DNA of 14,869 bases, from positions 1 through 14,869 of the forward strand of contig PUNB01000185.1 in NCBI GenBank assembly GCA_003552565.1, read 5' to 3'. This DNA comes from Lentisphaerota bacterium (lineage in GTDB: Bacteria > Verrucomicrobiota > Lentisphaeria > Oligosphaerales > PUNB01). This document shows, piece after piece, positions 1-6,334 of the stretch. Made by a program: the position numbers and the translations under genes. How positions within the stretch are numbered: the first letter of the stretch is position 1; each line of letters begins with the position of its first letter. Under the pieces are notes generated by a model. It worked only from the letters and a program-made list of their open reading frames with translations, was not told the DNA's origin and made no database searches.

Positions 1-68
1 CATACTTCCCCGCCTTTAATCAAATCGGGTGTCATCTCGCCTGATCGGTTTGAGGAGAGCAATATCCA

Positions 69-1340
69 ATGAATCGAATTGAGGTCAAAAACCTTTACAA
101 AATTTTCGGGCCTAAACCTGAGAGAGTTTATCCGCTTCTCGAGGAGGGGCTGGACAAGACTCGGATTCTGGCCGAAACTGGCTGCGTCGTTGGTATAAAC
201 AACGCTTCTTTCAATGTGGCGCAGAGAGAGACCTTTGTAATTATGGGGCTTTCCGGCAGCGGTAAATCAACAGTAATTCGTTGCCTTAACCGCTTGATGG
301 AACCCACGGCTGGTGAAATACTCGTCGACGGCGAAGACATTCGCCAGATGGATTACCATAGTTTACTTGAGACCCGTCGGACCAAGATGTCCATGGTGTT
401 TCAGAATTTCGGTCTGATTCCGCAGCGAAGTGTGTTGCGGAATACGGAGTACGGGCTGGAAATCTGCGGCAAGCCGGCTGAAGAAAGGTACGAAGCCGCT
501 ATGCAGGCTCTGAAGATGGTCGGACTGGAGGGGTATGAGTATAGTATGCCGAGCGAACTCAGCGGCGGAATGCAGCAGAGAGTGGGTTTGGCGCGTGCGC
601 TTGCCAACAATCCCGAGGTGCTGCTGATGGATGAAGCCTTCAGTGCACTCGATCCGTTGATCAGGACCCAGATGCAGGATGAACTTCTGGAACTGCAGGC
701 GCGACTGCATAAAACGATTGTCTTCATTACCCATGATTTGGACGAGGCATTGAAGATCGGCGATAGAATCGCCATTATGAAGGACGGCGCGATTGTGCAG
801 ATCGGCACACCGGAGGAAATTCTCACCAAACCGGCGGATGATTACGTGCGGGCGTTTGTGCAGAACGTGGATCGTACCAAAGTGATTACCGCTCAGTCAA
901 TTATGCGCAAGGTGCCGACAATCACTGTGCCGCAGGCCGGCCCCAGGGCGGCCGTCAGAGCGATGGAAAAACTTGGCTCATCGACCATTTTCGCTGTTGA
1001 TTCTGACCGGCATTTGCAGGGGATACTCAGCATCGATGATGCCTTGGAGCTGGAAAAGCAGGGTGTTCAGGACGTGAAGTCCAAGCTGGTTTATGAAGAT
1101 GTGTATTTGACTCGGGCGGAAACTCCCATCGCGGACTTGCTGACGACGGCCTTGACGGCCAGGCATCCTCTGGCAGTCAGGGATGAGGAGGAGCGACTGA
1201 TAGGCGTGCTTGACCGGGCTACTATCATGGCGGAAGTTTTGGAAAACAACAACGAACAGGATACCGATGCGATTACTCCTCTGGCGGAAACCGCGGATCT
1301 GAGTCCGAAAGACAGCGACGAACAACAAGGAGCAGTGTAA
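69..1340 (+). CDS. proV: Glycine betaine/proline betaine ABC transporter, ATP-binding subunit ProV/OpuAA (with CBS domains)
   Basis: ATPase of an osmoprotectant importer; it powers betaine uptake at the inner membrane with the ProW permease encoded next. The 423-residue protein shows a Walker A motif GLSGSGKST (residues 60-68), a Q-loop FQNF (111-114), the ABC signature LSGGMQQ (164-170), Walker B VLLMDEA (184-190) and the switch histidine in ITHD (H221). After the ATPase (about 1-270), residues about 275-400 look like a pair of CBS domains, as in OpuAA/ProV proteins that sense ionic strength. The N-terminal extension before the first strand (IFGPKPERVYPLLEEG) is typical of this subfamily and not of generic ABC ATPases. 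GAGGAGAG at 51-58 serves as ribosome binding site. The stop codon overlaps the proW start (TAATG). The promoter must lie upstream of or at the window edge; none is visible. Confidence 0.96.
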   Translation: MNRIEVKNLYKIFGPKPERVYPLLEEGLDKTRILAETGCVVGINNASFNVAQRETFVIMGLSGSGKSTVIRCLNRLMEPTAGEILVDGEDIRQMDYHSLLETRRTKMSMVFQNFGLIPQRSVLRNTEYGLEICGKPAEERYEAAMQALKMVGLEGYEYSMPSELSGGMQQRVGLARALANNPEVLLMDEAFSALDPLIRTQMQDELLELQARLHKTIVFITHDLDEALKIGDRIAIMKDGAIVQIGTPEEILTKPADDYVRAFVQNVDRTKVITAQSIMRKVPTITVPQAGPRAAVRAMEKLGSSTIFAVDSDRHLQGILSIDDALELEKQGVQDVKSKLVYEDVYLTRAETPIADLLTTALTARHPLAVRDEEERLIGVLDRATIMAEVLENNNEQDTDAITPLAETADLSPKDSDEQQGAV

Positions 1341-2233
1341 TGATTGACTTGAATGTCGGCGGACTTTTTGAACAGATAATACATTCGCTTAGGGATAACT
1401 TCGGCTGGCTGTTCAGCTCCATCGGGAGTGCAGTAGACGGTGTCTTGGGAGTTTTTGAATGGGTGCTGAATGAACCTCATCCCTTAATTGTTATTGCGGT
1501 CTTGACGGCTATTGCTTTCTTGACCGCCAAATACGGAGTGGCGATTTTTACCGCCTTGGGCTTTCTTCTTGTTGTCAGCATGGGGTTATGGTCAGAGACC
1601 ATGGATACGTTGGCTCTGGTTTTCGCCGCGGTGCTGATAGCCTTATTGATTGGACTGCCCCTGGGAATTCTGGCTTCCAAGAAAGACTGGCTGGCTCAAG
1701 GCGTTCGGCCGATACTGGATTTCATGCAGACACTGCCGCCTTTCGTATATCTAATTCCGGCGGTGTTTTTTTTCCGCCTGGGTAAGGTTCCTGGAGTTAT
1801 CGCCACTTTGATTTTCGCGCTGCCGCCGGTGGTGCGCTTGACCAACCTGGGCGTTCGTCAGGTGCCGTTGGATATAAAGGAAGCGGCGATATCATTCGGT
1901 TCAACCCCTAAGCAGATGCTGTTTAAAGCTGAATTGCCGTCGGCTATGCCGACAATCATGGCAGGAGTGAACCAGACTATAATGCTGGCTCTGTCGATGG
2001 TGGTTATCGCCGGTATGATAGGTGCCGGCGGATTGGGCAATGTGGTGCTTAGGGGGATAACTCAGCTGCGGATCGATGACGGATTTGAAGGTGGAATATC
2101 AATTGTAATTTTAGCGATTTTCCTTGATCGCGTCACCCAGGCCTTGGGCACCGCCAGTGCCGGGCGGGGAGCGCCGAGGAAGAAAAAAGAAGAAAAAGAA
2201 GAAAAAGAAGAAACAGAAGAAACAGAAAACTAA
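1340..2233 (+). CDS. proW: Glycine betaine/proline betaine ABC transporter, permease subunit ProW/OpuAB
   Basis: Integral inner-membrane permease of the betaine importer; 297 residues. Several hydrophobic segments are evident (about 49-82, 85-108, 130-165, 208-232, 245-262). The binding-protein-dependent permease loop that contacts the ATPase is seen as IKEAAISFGSTPKQMLFKAELPSA (around residues 179-202), with the EAA motif intact. The start codon overlaps the proV stop by one base, and AAGGAG (1328-1333) lies inside the end of proV, so translation is probably coupled. Oddity: the last about 25 residues are a low-complexity Lys/Glu/Thr tail (PRKKKEEKEEKEETEETEN), encoded by an imperfect GAA/GAAAAA-type repeat at about 2176-2229. 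This tail is not part of the permease fold and probably lies in the cytoplasm. Confidence 0.95.
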   Translation: MIDLNVGGLFEQIIHSLRDNFGWLFSSIGSAVDGVLGVFEWVLNEPHPLIVIAVLTAIAFLTAKYGVAIFTALGFLLVVSMGLWSETMDTLALVFAAVLIALLIGLPLGILASKKDWLAQGVRPILDFMQTLPPFVYLIPAVFFFRLGKVPGVIATLIFALPPVVRLTNLGVRQVPLDIKEAAISFGSTPKQMLFKAELPSAMPTIMAGVNQTIMLALSMVVIAGMIGAGGLGNVVLRGITQLRIDDGFEGGISIVILAIFLDRVTQALGTASAGRGAPRKKKEEKEEKEETEETEN

Positions 2234-2250
2234 CGAAGGGAGAATTAAAA

Positions 2251-3150
2251 ATGTTGAAGAATTTGTTCATGAAGACGGGAAAAGTTTTGACGGCTGCGGT
2301 CGGCCTTGGTATCCTTGCGGGATGCGCGCCTGATCCAGACAGAAAAACCGCCGATTTGGCGTACGTCAATTGGGCCGAGGGTATCGCCTACACCAATCTG
2401 GCTAAGGTGATACTGGAAGACAAGATGGGTTATGATGTGAACATTACCGCCACGGAAGTCGGCATGGGTTACACCGCTGTCGCCGATGGTGGCCAGGATG
2501 CTTTTATGGAGACTTGGCTGCCGGTGCTGCATGCAAGCTACTATGAGGAATATGGAGATAGGCTGGTCGATTTAGGGCACGTTTATGAAGGTACCCAGAG
2601 CGGGCTCGTCGTGCCGGCGTACGTTGATATCGACACCATCTCCGAACTCGGTGAACATGCGGATCGCTTTGGGGGACGGATTGTCGGTATTGATGCCGGT
2701 GCTGGGGTTATGTCAACTACGGAAGAGGTGATTGAGAAATATGATCTTGATATCGAGCTGATGGCTTCCAGCGGTCCGGCTATGACGGCTGAACTAGAGG
2801 CGGCTATTCAGGATGAAGAATGGATCGTGGTCACCGGCTGGCGACCGCACTGGAAGTTTGGACGCTGGGATCTGAAATTCCTGGAGCAGGATCAGGAACA
2901 AGTGTGGGACACGGAGAATATTCACATCCTCGGACGTGAAGATATCTGGGATGACAAGCCCGAACTGGCCGAGTTCCTTTCCAACATGTATTTCACTGAT
3001 GAACAGTTGTCCGATCTGATGGTTCAGGTTGAAGAATCGGATCTGGATGTTGAAGAAGTCGCGCGCCAGTGGATGCAGGATAATGAAGAGCTGATTGAAA
3101 GCTGGATACCGGAAATTGAACCGGACATTGAGCCGGAACCGGAAATGTAA
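2251..3150 (+). CDS. proX: Glycine betaine/proline betaine substrate-binding lipoprotein ProX/OpuAC
   Basis: Extracytoplasmic receptor that captures betaine for the ProVW transporter; 299 residues. The N-terminus is a lipoprotein signal peptide with lipobox L22-A-G-C25, so it should be acylated at C25 and membrane-anchored, which differs from the soluble periplasmic ProX of E. coli. The OpuAC-type binding domain follows (about 34-285), with the characteristic segments YVNWAEGIAYTNLAKVILE, ETWLPVLH and TGWRPHWKFGRWDLKFLEQ, which supply the aromatic residues expected to cage the quaternary ammonium group. The start at 2251 is preceded by GAAGGGAGA at suitable spacing; ATG 2269 (M7) would still leave a signal peptide. 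The C-terminus ends in an acidic Pro/Glu stretch (EIEPDIEPEPEM). It is the last gene of the operon, 17 bases after proW. Confidence 0.95.
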   Translation: MLKNLFMKTGKVLTAAVGLGILAGCAPDPDRKTADLAYVNWAEGIAYTNLAKVILEDKMGYDVNITATEVGMGYTAVADGGQDAFMETWLPVLHASYYEEYGDRLVDLGHVYEGTQSGLVVPAYVDIDTISELGEHADRFGGRIVGIDAGAGVMSTTEEVIEKYDLDIELMASSGPAMTAELEAAIQDEEWIVVTGWRPHWKFGRWDLKFLEQDQEQVWDTENIHILGREDIWDDKPELAEFLSNMYFTDEQLSDLMVQVEESDLDVEEVARQWMQDNEELIESWIPEIEPDIEPEPEM

Positions 3151-3183
3151 TATTAGTTGATTTTCTGAGTGAAGTCAACATAG

Positions 3184-3213
3184 AGCGCGGCCTTGATGGC
3201 CGCGCTTTTTTTT
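3184..3213 (+). terminator. Strong intrinsic terminator of the proVWX operon
   Basis: A perfect 8-bp GC stem, GCGCGGCC (3185-3192) with GGCCGCGC (3198-3205), extended by an A-T pair, has a 5-base loop (TTGAT) and is followed directly by eight T residues (3206-3213). It begins 33 bases after the proX stop codon. Confidence 0.95.
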
Positions 3214-3218
3214 GTTTA

Positions 3219-3350
3219 CCGCAGCCGTTTTTCCTGGAGCCGCCCGGCCTCGGGCGGTAGAAGCGGCGGAGGTCCGTCGTTTACAGGTGATCCGCGGTGT
3301 TTTACATAAGCCCGACCGCCGGCGCAAAGCGCCTGATATTCCGAGGGAGA
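3219..3350 (-). repeat. Dispersed modular intergenic repeat, copy A (both modules)
   Basis: Read on the minus strand, this copy starts with a hairpin core (stem GGCGC 3321-3325 / GCGCC 3329-3333, loop AAA), then CGGCGGTCGGGCTTATGT, then a second module running through GCGGATCACCTG to GGCGGCTCCAGG and AAACGGC. The same order of blocks is found on the plus strand at 9709-9894. This copy carries about 35 extra bases inside the second module, including a perfect 7-bp hairpin (CCGCCCG 3240-3246 / CGGGCGG 3251-3257, tetraloop GCCT). The block boundaries are by eye. Confidence 0.7.
3240..3257. repeat. Perfect 7-bp inverted repeat with tetraloop inside repeat copy A
   Basis: CCGCCCG (3240-3246) and CGGGCGG (3251-3257) are exact reverse complements separated by GCCT. 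No T-run follows on either strand, so it is not a standard terminator; it lies in the segment of copy A that copy C lacks. Confidence 0.7.
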
Positions 3351-3364
3351 TACTCGTTGAATGG

Positions 3365-3385
3365 TTTCTGGTGTCAGGTTTCAGG
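3365..3385. repeat. Heptanucleotide array 1 (three units)
   Basis: Three 7-base units in strict period on the minus strand: CCTGAAA, CCTGACA, CCAGAAA. They share the CCTGAAA-like consensus of the arrays at 4092-4119 and 14788-14815 and lie directly downstream of repeat copy A. Confidence 0.6.
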
Positions 3386-3467
3386 ATTTTGGGTCTTCCG
3401 CAGAATCTGTGGGTCCAGTAGTGTTACTTTGTTTCAATTTGCCACACATGAAGTGATGGAGATCAGC

Positions 3468-3491
3468 GTGTACGAGTACGTGTACGAGTAC
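3468..3491. repeat. Tandem 12-mer, left arm of an inverted repeat around the 3509-3616 gene fragment
   Basis: Two exact head-to-tail copies of GTGTACGAGTAC (3468-3479 and 3480-3491). The exact reverse complement occurs once at 3626-3637, so the pair brackets the small minus-strand reading frame. Confidence 0.85.
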
Positions 3492-3508
3492 GGTCAACAG
3501 CCCATCAT

Positions 3509-3616
3509 TCATCCGAGATGCTCCTCAGAACACAACGCTTCAAACCAAGTGACGAAGTCGATTGAAGCCTGGTACACCCCCTCATCAGTTCCTCTATGAT
3601 CGAACAGTCTGCTCAT
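3509..3616 (-). pseudogene. Truncated gene resembling the N-terminus of four-helix-bundle (S23/23S rRNA intervening-sequence) proteins
   Basis: A 35-residue frame from ATG 3616 to TGA 3509 reads MSRLFDHRGTDEGVYQASID followed by FVTWFEALCSEEHLG. The pattern F-D-H-x(6)-VYQ-x-x-I-x-F-V-x-W-x-x-x-L resembles the start of the four-helix-bundle protein family, which is normally about 115-130 residues long and occurs inside 23S rRNA genes or dispersed in genomes. Only the first helix remains; the rest of the fold is absent and the sequence after the stop runs directly into the tandem 12-mer at 3468-3491. I see no ribosome binding site. It is most likely a decayed or internally deleted copy; it could also be a chance short frame, but the match in residue order makes that less likely. 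Confidence 0.45.
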
Positions 3617-3625
3617 AGACACCCC

Positions 3626-3637
3626 GTACTCGTACAC
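3626..3637. repeat. Inverted 12-mer, right arm matching 3468-3491
   Basis: GTACTCGTACAC is the exact reverse complement of the 12-mer that occurs twice at 3468-3491. It lies 10 bases upstream of the start of the four-helix-bundle-like fragment. Confidence 0.85.
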
Positions 3638-3934
3638 ACAAATCTCTTCATTTCCGCCTCCAAATTTATCGTGAGGATGCTGAAGTGTTTATAGAGAGGC
3701 GCCCCCAATACAATTAATTGCTTCCTTGGTCGTCACCCCTGCTCGGATACACTTAACCGACCCGCTTAACCGGCAGAAATGACAAAGTCGCCATTTTTAC
3801 ACCTCGACCAAAGGTTTTAACTGGGGATATCGATAAAACCAAAACTCACCGCACAAAAATATTGGATAAAATCTTGAAACCTGCCTTCTTGTCTTTCTTT
3901 CGCGATCTTTTGTGATCTTGTAAAAATTAAGTCT

Positions 3935-3982
3935 CATACAACCCCCGCCACCGGCGCGTTGCGCCTGATACCCCGAGGGGAG
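3935..3982 (-). repeat. Dispersed modular intergenic repeat, copy B (hairpin core only)
   Basis: This copy lies in the same orientation as copy A and shares the core: CATACA-like start, CCGCCACC, a perfect stem GGCGC (3953-3957) / GCGCC (3961-3965) with loop GTT instead of AAA, then GATACCCCGAGGGGAGA against GATATTCCGAGGGAGA in copy A. The second module seen in copies A and C is absent here. Confidence 0.7.
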
Positions 3983-4038
3983 ACTCTGGTGTTACAACTC
4001 TTTGTCGAGCACTTTTTTCGATTCAGTTTTTTGTTTTC

Positions 4039-4069
4039 GACTAGGTGCGAGACAAGGTGCGGGACTAGG
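4039..4069. repeat. 12-nt tandem repeat, about 2.6 units
   Basis: Units GACTAGGTGCGA (4039-4050), GACAAGGTGCGG (4051-4062) and partial GACTAGG (4063-4069) follow each other with a 12-base period and two mismatches between the full units. No coding role is apparent. Confidence 0.65.
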
Positions 4070-4091
4070 AAAGTACATGTCACCGGGTTCT

Positions 4092-4119
4092 CTGACACCT
4101 GAACACTGAAACCTGAAAC
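4092..4119. repeat. Heptanucleotide array 2 (four units)
   Basis: Four 7-base units in strict period on the plus strand: CTGACAC, CTGAACA, CTGAAAC, CTGAAAC. This is the cleanest of the five arrays in the window. Confidence 0.75.
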
Positions 4120-4166
4120 CATGAAGTCTCACATAGTCCAAGCCAGTCTGCCAGAAAAATAAACAC

Positions 4167-4221
4167 AAAAAAGGCCCCGACATTGAGAGAAGGAGGAGGG
4201 AAAAACATCAATGCCGGGGCC
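4167..4221 (-). terminator. Long imperfect hairpin with T-run, candidate terminator of the LapA-domain gene
   Basis: The arms 4173-4186 and 4208-4221 pair over 14 bp with one mismatch (GGCCCCG core plus CATTGA), leaving a 21-base loop rich in purines on the plus strand. On the minus strand the stem is followed by six T residues (complement of 4167-4172), which suits termination of the minus-strand gene that ends at 4323. The 100-base distance from that gene and the large loop are unusual for a simple terminator, so a small structured RNA is an alternative. Confidence 0.5.
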
Positions 4222-4237
4222 AAAAATAAGGAGAAAG

Positions 4238-4270
4238 TGCAGGGGAAAAACAAAGTTAAAAACACCTGCA
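4238..4270. repeat. Second inverted repeat next to the candidate terminator
   Basis: TGCAGG (4238-4243) and CCTGCA (4265-4270) are exact reverse complements around a 21-base loop, the same loop length as the neighbouring hairpin at 4173-4221. The loops of both contain a GGGAAAAAC-like block on the plus strand. Confidence 0.5.
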
Positions 4271-4322
4271 TAATGCAACTATTGTAAGTAGACAGCTTTT
4301 TTTCTATTTAGTTCCCATATTA

Positions 4323-4520
4323 TTATCTTTTTTTACGCATTGCCGTGAATAAGCCGGCAAGGAAGCCGAGGATGAAAACTGCTAAAGCCAGGACAGCGCC
4401 GGGGAATTCCCCCTGATAGAACAAAAGACTTATATGGACTGGACGCAGATTCTGAAAAGCTATTATAACGAATAAAACCAGAATGACGGATATAGTGATC
4501 CAGTAAACTTTCTTTTTCAT
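4323..4520 (-). CDS. Small LapA-domain (DUF1049) inner-membrane protein
   Basis: A 65-residue protein with two hydrophobic segments (about 6-22 and 40-59) joined by the family signature F-Q-N-x(3)-V-x-I-x-L-L-F, ending in a basic tail (MRKKR). This is the layout of LapA-domain proteins; in E. coli LapA/YciS works with LapB in regulating lipopolysaccharide assembly, but many species carry stand-alone homologues whose role is unclear and no lapB is visible here. AGGGG at 4526-4530, six bases before the ATG, is a good ribosome binding site. It is divergent from the DUF2062 gene with 88 bases between the start codons. Confidence 0.85.
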   Translation of the reverse strand: MKKKVYWITISVILVLFVIIAFQNLRPVHISLLFYQGEFPGAVLALAVFILGFLAGLFTAMRKKR

Positions 4521-4584
4521 TTTTTCCCCTGTTTCAGGTTGTTTTTTTGTTTAGAAAAACTAGATTTTGATTTTGTCCCGTGGC

Positions 4585-4605
4585 TTGAAATGTGAAATGT
4601 GAAAG
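4585..4605. repeat. Heptanucleotide array 3 (three units)
   Basis: Units TTGAAAT, GTGAAAT and GTGAAAG follow one another with a 7-base period, ending four bases before the start codon of the DUF2062 gene, where a ribosome binding site would be expected. Confidence 0.6.
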
Positions 4606-4608
4606 TTT

Positions 4609-5136
4609 ATGATTCATCGTCCGATAAGATATTATTATTATCGTATGCTGCGACAGCGCGGCAGCCCTCGTCAGTTGGCCGCAGGTTTGGCGGTCGGCGT
4701 TTTCTGCGGGATGGCTATTCCTTATGGATTGCAGATACTGGGGATTGTTCTGGCGGCTCTGGTCTTTCGTCAGTTCAACCGTATTGCCGCGCTGCTCGGC
4801 AGTATGGTCAGCAACCCTTTCACCATTCCTTTTTTATATATATTTTACTATCAATTCGGTAAATTAATGATCGGGGTTGATTTATCCGAGCCTGTCAACG
4901 ATTCCGTCGAACATGATATTGTCTGGTCTATGCTGAGCAATTGGCGAGCGTATCAGGAAACTCTTTTGGCTATGGGAATCGCGGCAGTGATTGTCGCTTC
5001 GACAAGTGCCATCCTGGTCTATTTCATCAGTCGTCCACTGTTGACTAAATATCAGAACCGCCGCCGGAAACGTTTGCAGGAAGCTTTCAATAAGTTCATC
5101 AAACGAGCCAGGAATTTTACTCAGCAGCGAACTTGA
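4609..5136 (+). CDS. DUF2062 domain-containing membrane protein
   Basis: A 175-residue protein matching the DUF2062 pattern: after a basic N-terminus (IRYYYYRMLRQRGSP) come A-x-G-x-A-V-G-V-F-C-G-x-x-I-P-x-G-x-Q, an Asn in the FNR segment, and the hallmark SNPFTIPFLYIFYYQFG. Hydrophobic segments lie at about 24-52, 70-82 and 118-140, followed by a highly basic C-terminal tail (RRRKRLQEAFNKFIKRAR). The biochemical function of DUF2062 is not known; the domain is sometimes fused to glycosyltransferases, which suggests an envelope role. The ribosome binding site is poor because a heptamer array occupies that position; M13 (ATG 4645) is an alternative start. It converges on rpsU, with 26 bases between the stop codons. 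Confidence 0.85.
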   Translation: MIHRPIRYYYYRMLRQRGSPRQLAAGLAVGVFCGMAIPYGLQILGIVLAALVFRQFNRIAALLGSMVSNPFTIPFLYIFYYQFGKLMIGVDLSEPVNDSVEHDIVWSMLSNWRAYQETLLAMGIAAVIVASTSAILVYFISRPLLTKYQNRRRKRLQEAFNKFIKRARNFTQQRT

Positions 5137-5162
5137 AGCTTTATCAGCTTTGTCCAAATGTG

Positions 5163-5327
5163 TCAGGAACGGGTGCGCTTGTTGCGGCGCTGTTTAATTT
5201 CGCTCGGTTTTTCGTAATAGCGGCGATTGCGCAATTCTTTGAGAGTGCCTTCTTTATCCAGTTTTTTCTTGAGTTTTCGTAAGGCGCGGTCTATCGGTTC
5301 GCCTTTTTCAGTTCTGATTTCCGGCAT
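5163..5327 (-). CDS. rpsU: 30S ribosomal protein bS21
   Basis: Reading the minus strand from ATG 5327 gives a 54-residue, very basic protein: MPEIRTEKGEPIDRALRKLK, then a KKKLDKEGTLKELRNRRYYE segment, and a tail ending NKRTRS. The block of about residues 10-42 (I-D-x-A-L-R-K-L-K-K, then L-K-E-L-R-x-R-R-Y-Y-E-K-P-S) is the bS21 signature. bS21 sits near the anti-Shine-Dalgarno region of 16S rRNA and supports initiation. AAGGA lies about nine bases before the start codon. The gene follows a sigma factor on the same strand with a 45-base gap and no terminator between them, so the two are likely co-transcribed. Confidence 0.93.
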   Translation of the reverse strand: MPEIRTEKGEPIDRALRKLKKKLDKEGTLKELRNRRYYEKPSEIKQRRNKRTRS

Positions 5328-5372
5328 TAATGTAATCCTTATGTTTTGTTCTTTAGTTCTATGGTAATTTTT

Positions 5373-6197
5373 TTACTGGTCGCCTTCGTCAAGTATTTTT
5401 TTTAATTTGCGTAAGGCTTCGTGCTGGATTTGCCGCACTCTTTCTCTGGTTCGGCCGATTGCTTCGGTCAGTTCATTGAGAGTGCAGGGATCGTATCCAT
5501 CCAAACCAAACCTTTTTACTATAATAGTTTGTTCGCGTTCATCAAGTTGTTTCAGGGCGGAAATGATTCGGCGGGAAAACTCATTCCAGTCCGCTTTTTG
5601 ATCCGGCGTTTGAGATTGGTCGGGTAGAAACACCTCTTCATAATTTGATGAGGTCTCGCCTTGTTTAAGAAACTCGGAAAAATAATAGCAGTGATTGGCT
5701 GTATTGCGCAAAACCCTGACTGTGCGCTCACTGTAGCCGAGGCTTTCAGCAATGCACTGATTACTGGGATCCCCGCCTGTCTCTTCTTTAAGGCGGTTGT
5801 ATTCGCGGCGGATATGCTGCAGTTTGCTGGCCGATTGCGGTGGAATCCTGACGGTTTTACTTTGATTGTTGACCGCTCGGCGCATTGACTGCTTTATCCA
5901 CCAGGAAGCATAACTGCTGAACTTGGCTCCTTTGTTCGGGTCGAATTTCTCTGCTGCGTGCATCAGGCCCACGTTCCCCTCCGCCACCAGATCAAGCAGC
6001 GGCAGGCCGAGGTGTTCAAAATCATGCGCGATTTTGATTACCAGGCGCAAGTTGGATATAATTAAAAGCCTACGGGATTTTTCACAGCCGCGGGCGATAT
6101 TGGCGGCCAGGCGGTTTTCCTCTTGGCGGTCAATCAGAGGAATGCGGCCGACTTCCTGCATATACGCTTTTATGTTGTCTTCTGGTGAGTAGGACAT
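5373..6197 (-). CDS. RNA polymerase sigma-70 family factor, group 2 (RpoD/RpoS-like, no region 1.1)
   Basis: Transcription initiation factor that directs RNA polymerase to a promoter set. From the ATG at 6197 the protein has 274 residues: region 1.2 at about 6-35 (DNIKAYMQEVGRIPLI), region 2 at about 42-118 with SNLRLVIKIAHDF, DLVAEGNVGLM and the -10-recognition segment FSSYASWWIKQSMRRAV, region 3 at about 122-180, and region 4 at about 210-268 with LDEREQTIIVKRFGLDG and the helix-turn-helix NELTEAIGRTRERVRQIQHEAL. The acidic region 1.1 and the non-conserved insert of housekeeping RpoD are missing, which fits an alternative (stationary or stress type) group 2 factor. A TTG at 6230 would add 11 residues; neither start has a clear ribosome binding site, and I prefer the ATG because conservation begins there. 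It is divergent from mfd and upstream of rpsU. Confidence 0.92.
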   Translation of the reverse strand: MSYSPEDNIKAYMQEVGRIPLIDRQEENRLAANIARGCEKSRRLLIISNLRLVIKIAHDFEHLGLPLLDLVAEGNVGLMHAAEKFDPNKGAKFSSYASWWIKQSMRRAVNNQSKTVRIPPQSASKLQHIRREYNRLKEETGGDPSNQCIAESLGYSERTVRVLRNTANHCYYFSEFLKQGETSSNYEEVFLPDQSQTPDQKADWNEFSRRIISALKQLDEREQTIIVKRFGLDGYDPCTLNELTEAIGRTRERVRQIQHEALRKLKKILDEGDQ

Positions 6198-6334
6198 AAT
6201 GGAGAGTGAACTTTTGGGATTTGTGATCAAACCGTTAAAATTGTATAGAACAAAGATGCAATGCTAACGCGTGATCGAATAAGCAAGAACTGTGTCGATT
6301 AAAATAAAGTGATGTTTACAAACTGCAAGCGGCT

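Larger units (their letters stand above)
3214..4322. other. 1.1-kb intergenic region without an intact gene
   Basis: Between the proVWX terminator and the LapA-domain gene no open reading frame looks like a real intact gene in either strand; the longer frames have no recognisable sequence and overlap repeats. The stretch holds two copies of a dispersed hairpin repeat (about 3219-3350 and 3935-3982), a remnant resembling a four-helix-bundle protein gene (3509-3616, minus) between inverted 12-mers, heptamer arrays (3365-3385, 4092-4119), a 12-nt tandem repeat (4039-4069) and two hairpins (4167-4221, 4238-4270). In 3640-3930 I see only AT-rich unique sequence and no tRNA-like fold. Confidence 0.7.

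Noticed and set aside
3297..3599. 100-residue open frame on the plus strand in the proX-lapA intergenic region
   Set aside because: It runs across repeat copy A, a heptamer array and the tandem 12-mers, has no ribosome binding site and no recognisable domain; the readable signal in this stretch is the minus-strand four-helix-bundle-like fragment.
3468..3637. Possible CRISPR array from the repeated 12-mers
   Set aside because: Two copies are contiguous with no spacer, the third is inverted, and no cas gene is present.
3934..4271. Three overlapping minus-strand frames of about 62 residues
   Set aside because: Their sequences are translations of repeat copy B, the 12-nt repeat, the heptamer array and the hairpins; no start signals or family resemblance.
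6198..6334. Divergent promoters between the sigma factor gene and mfd
   Set aside because: Promoters must lie here, but no pair of -35/-10 boxes with good matches and spacing could be picked on either strand.
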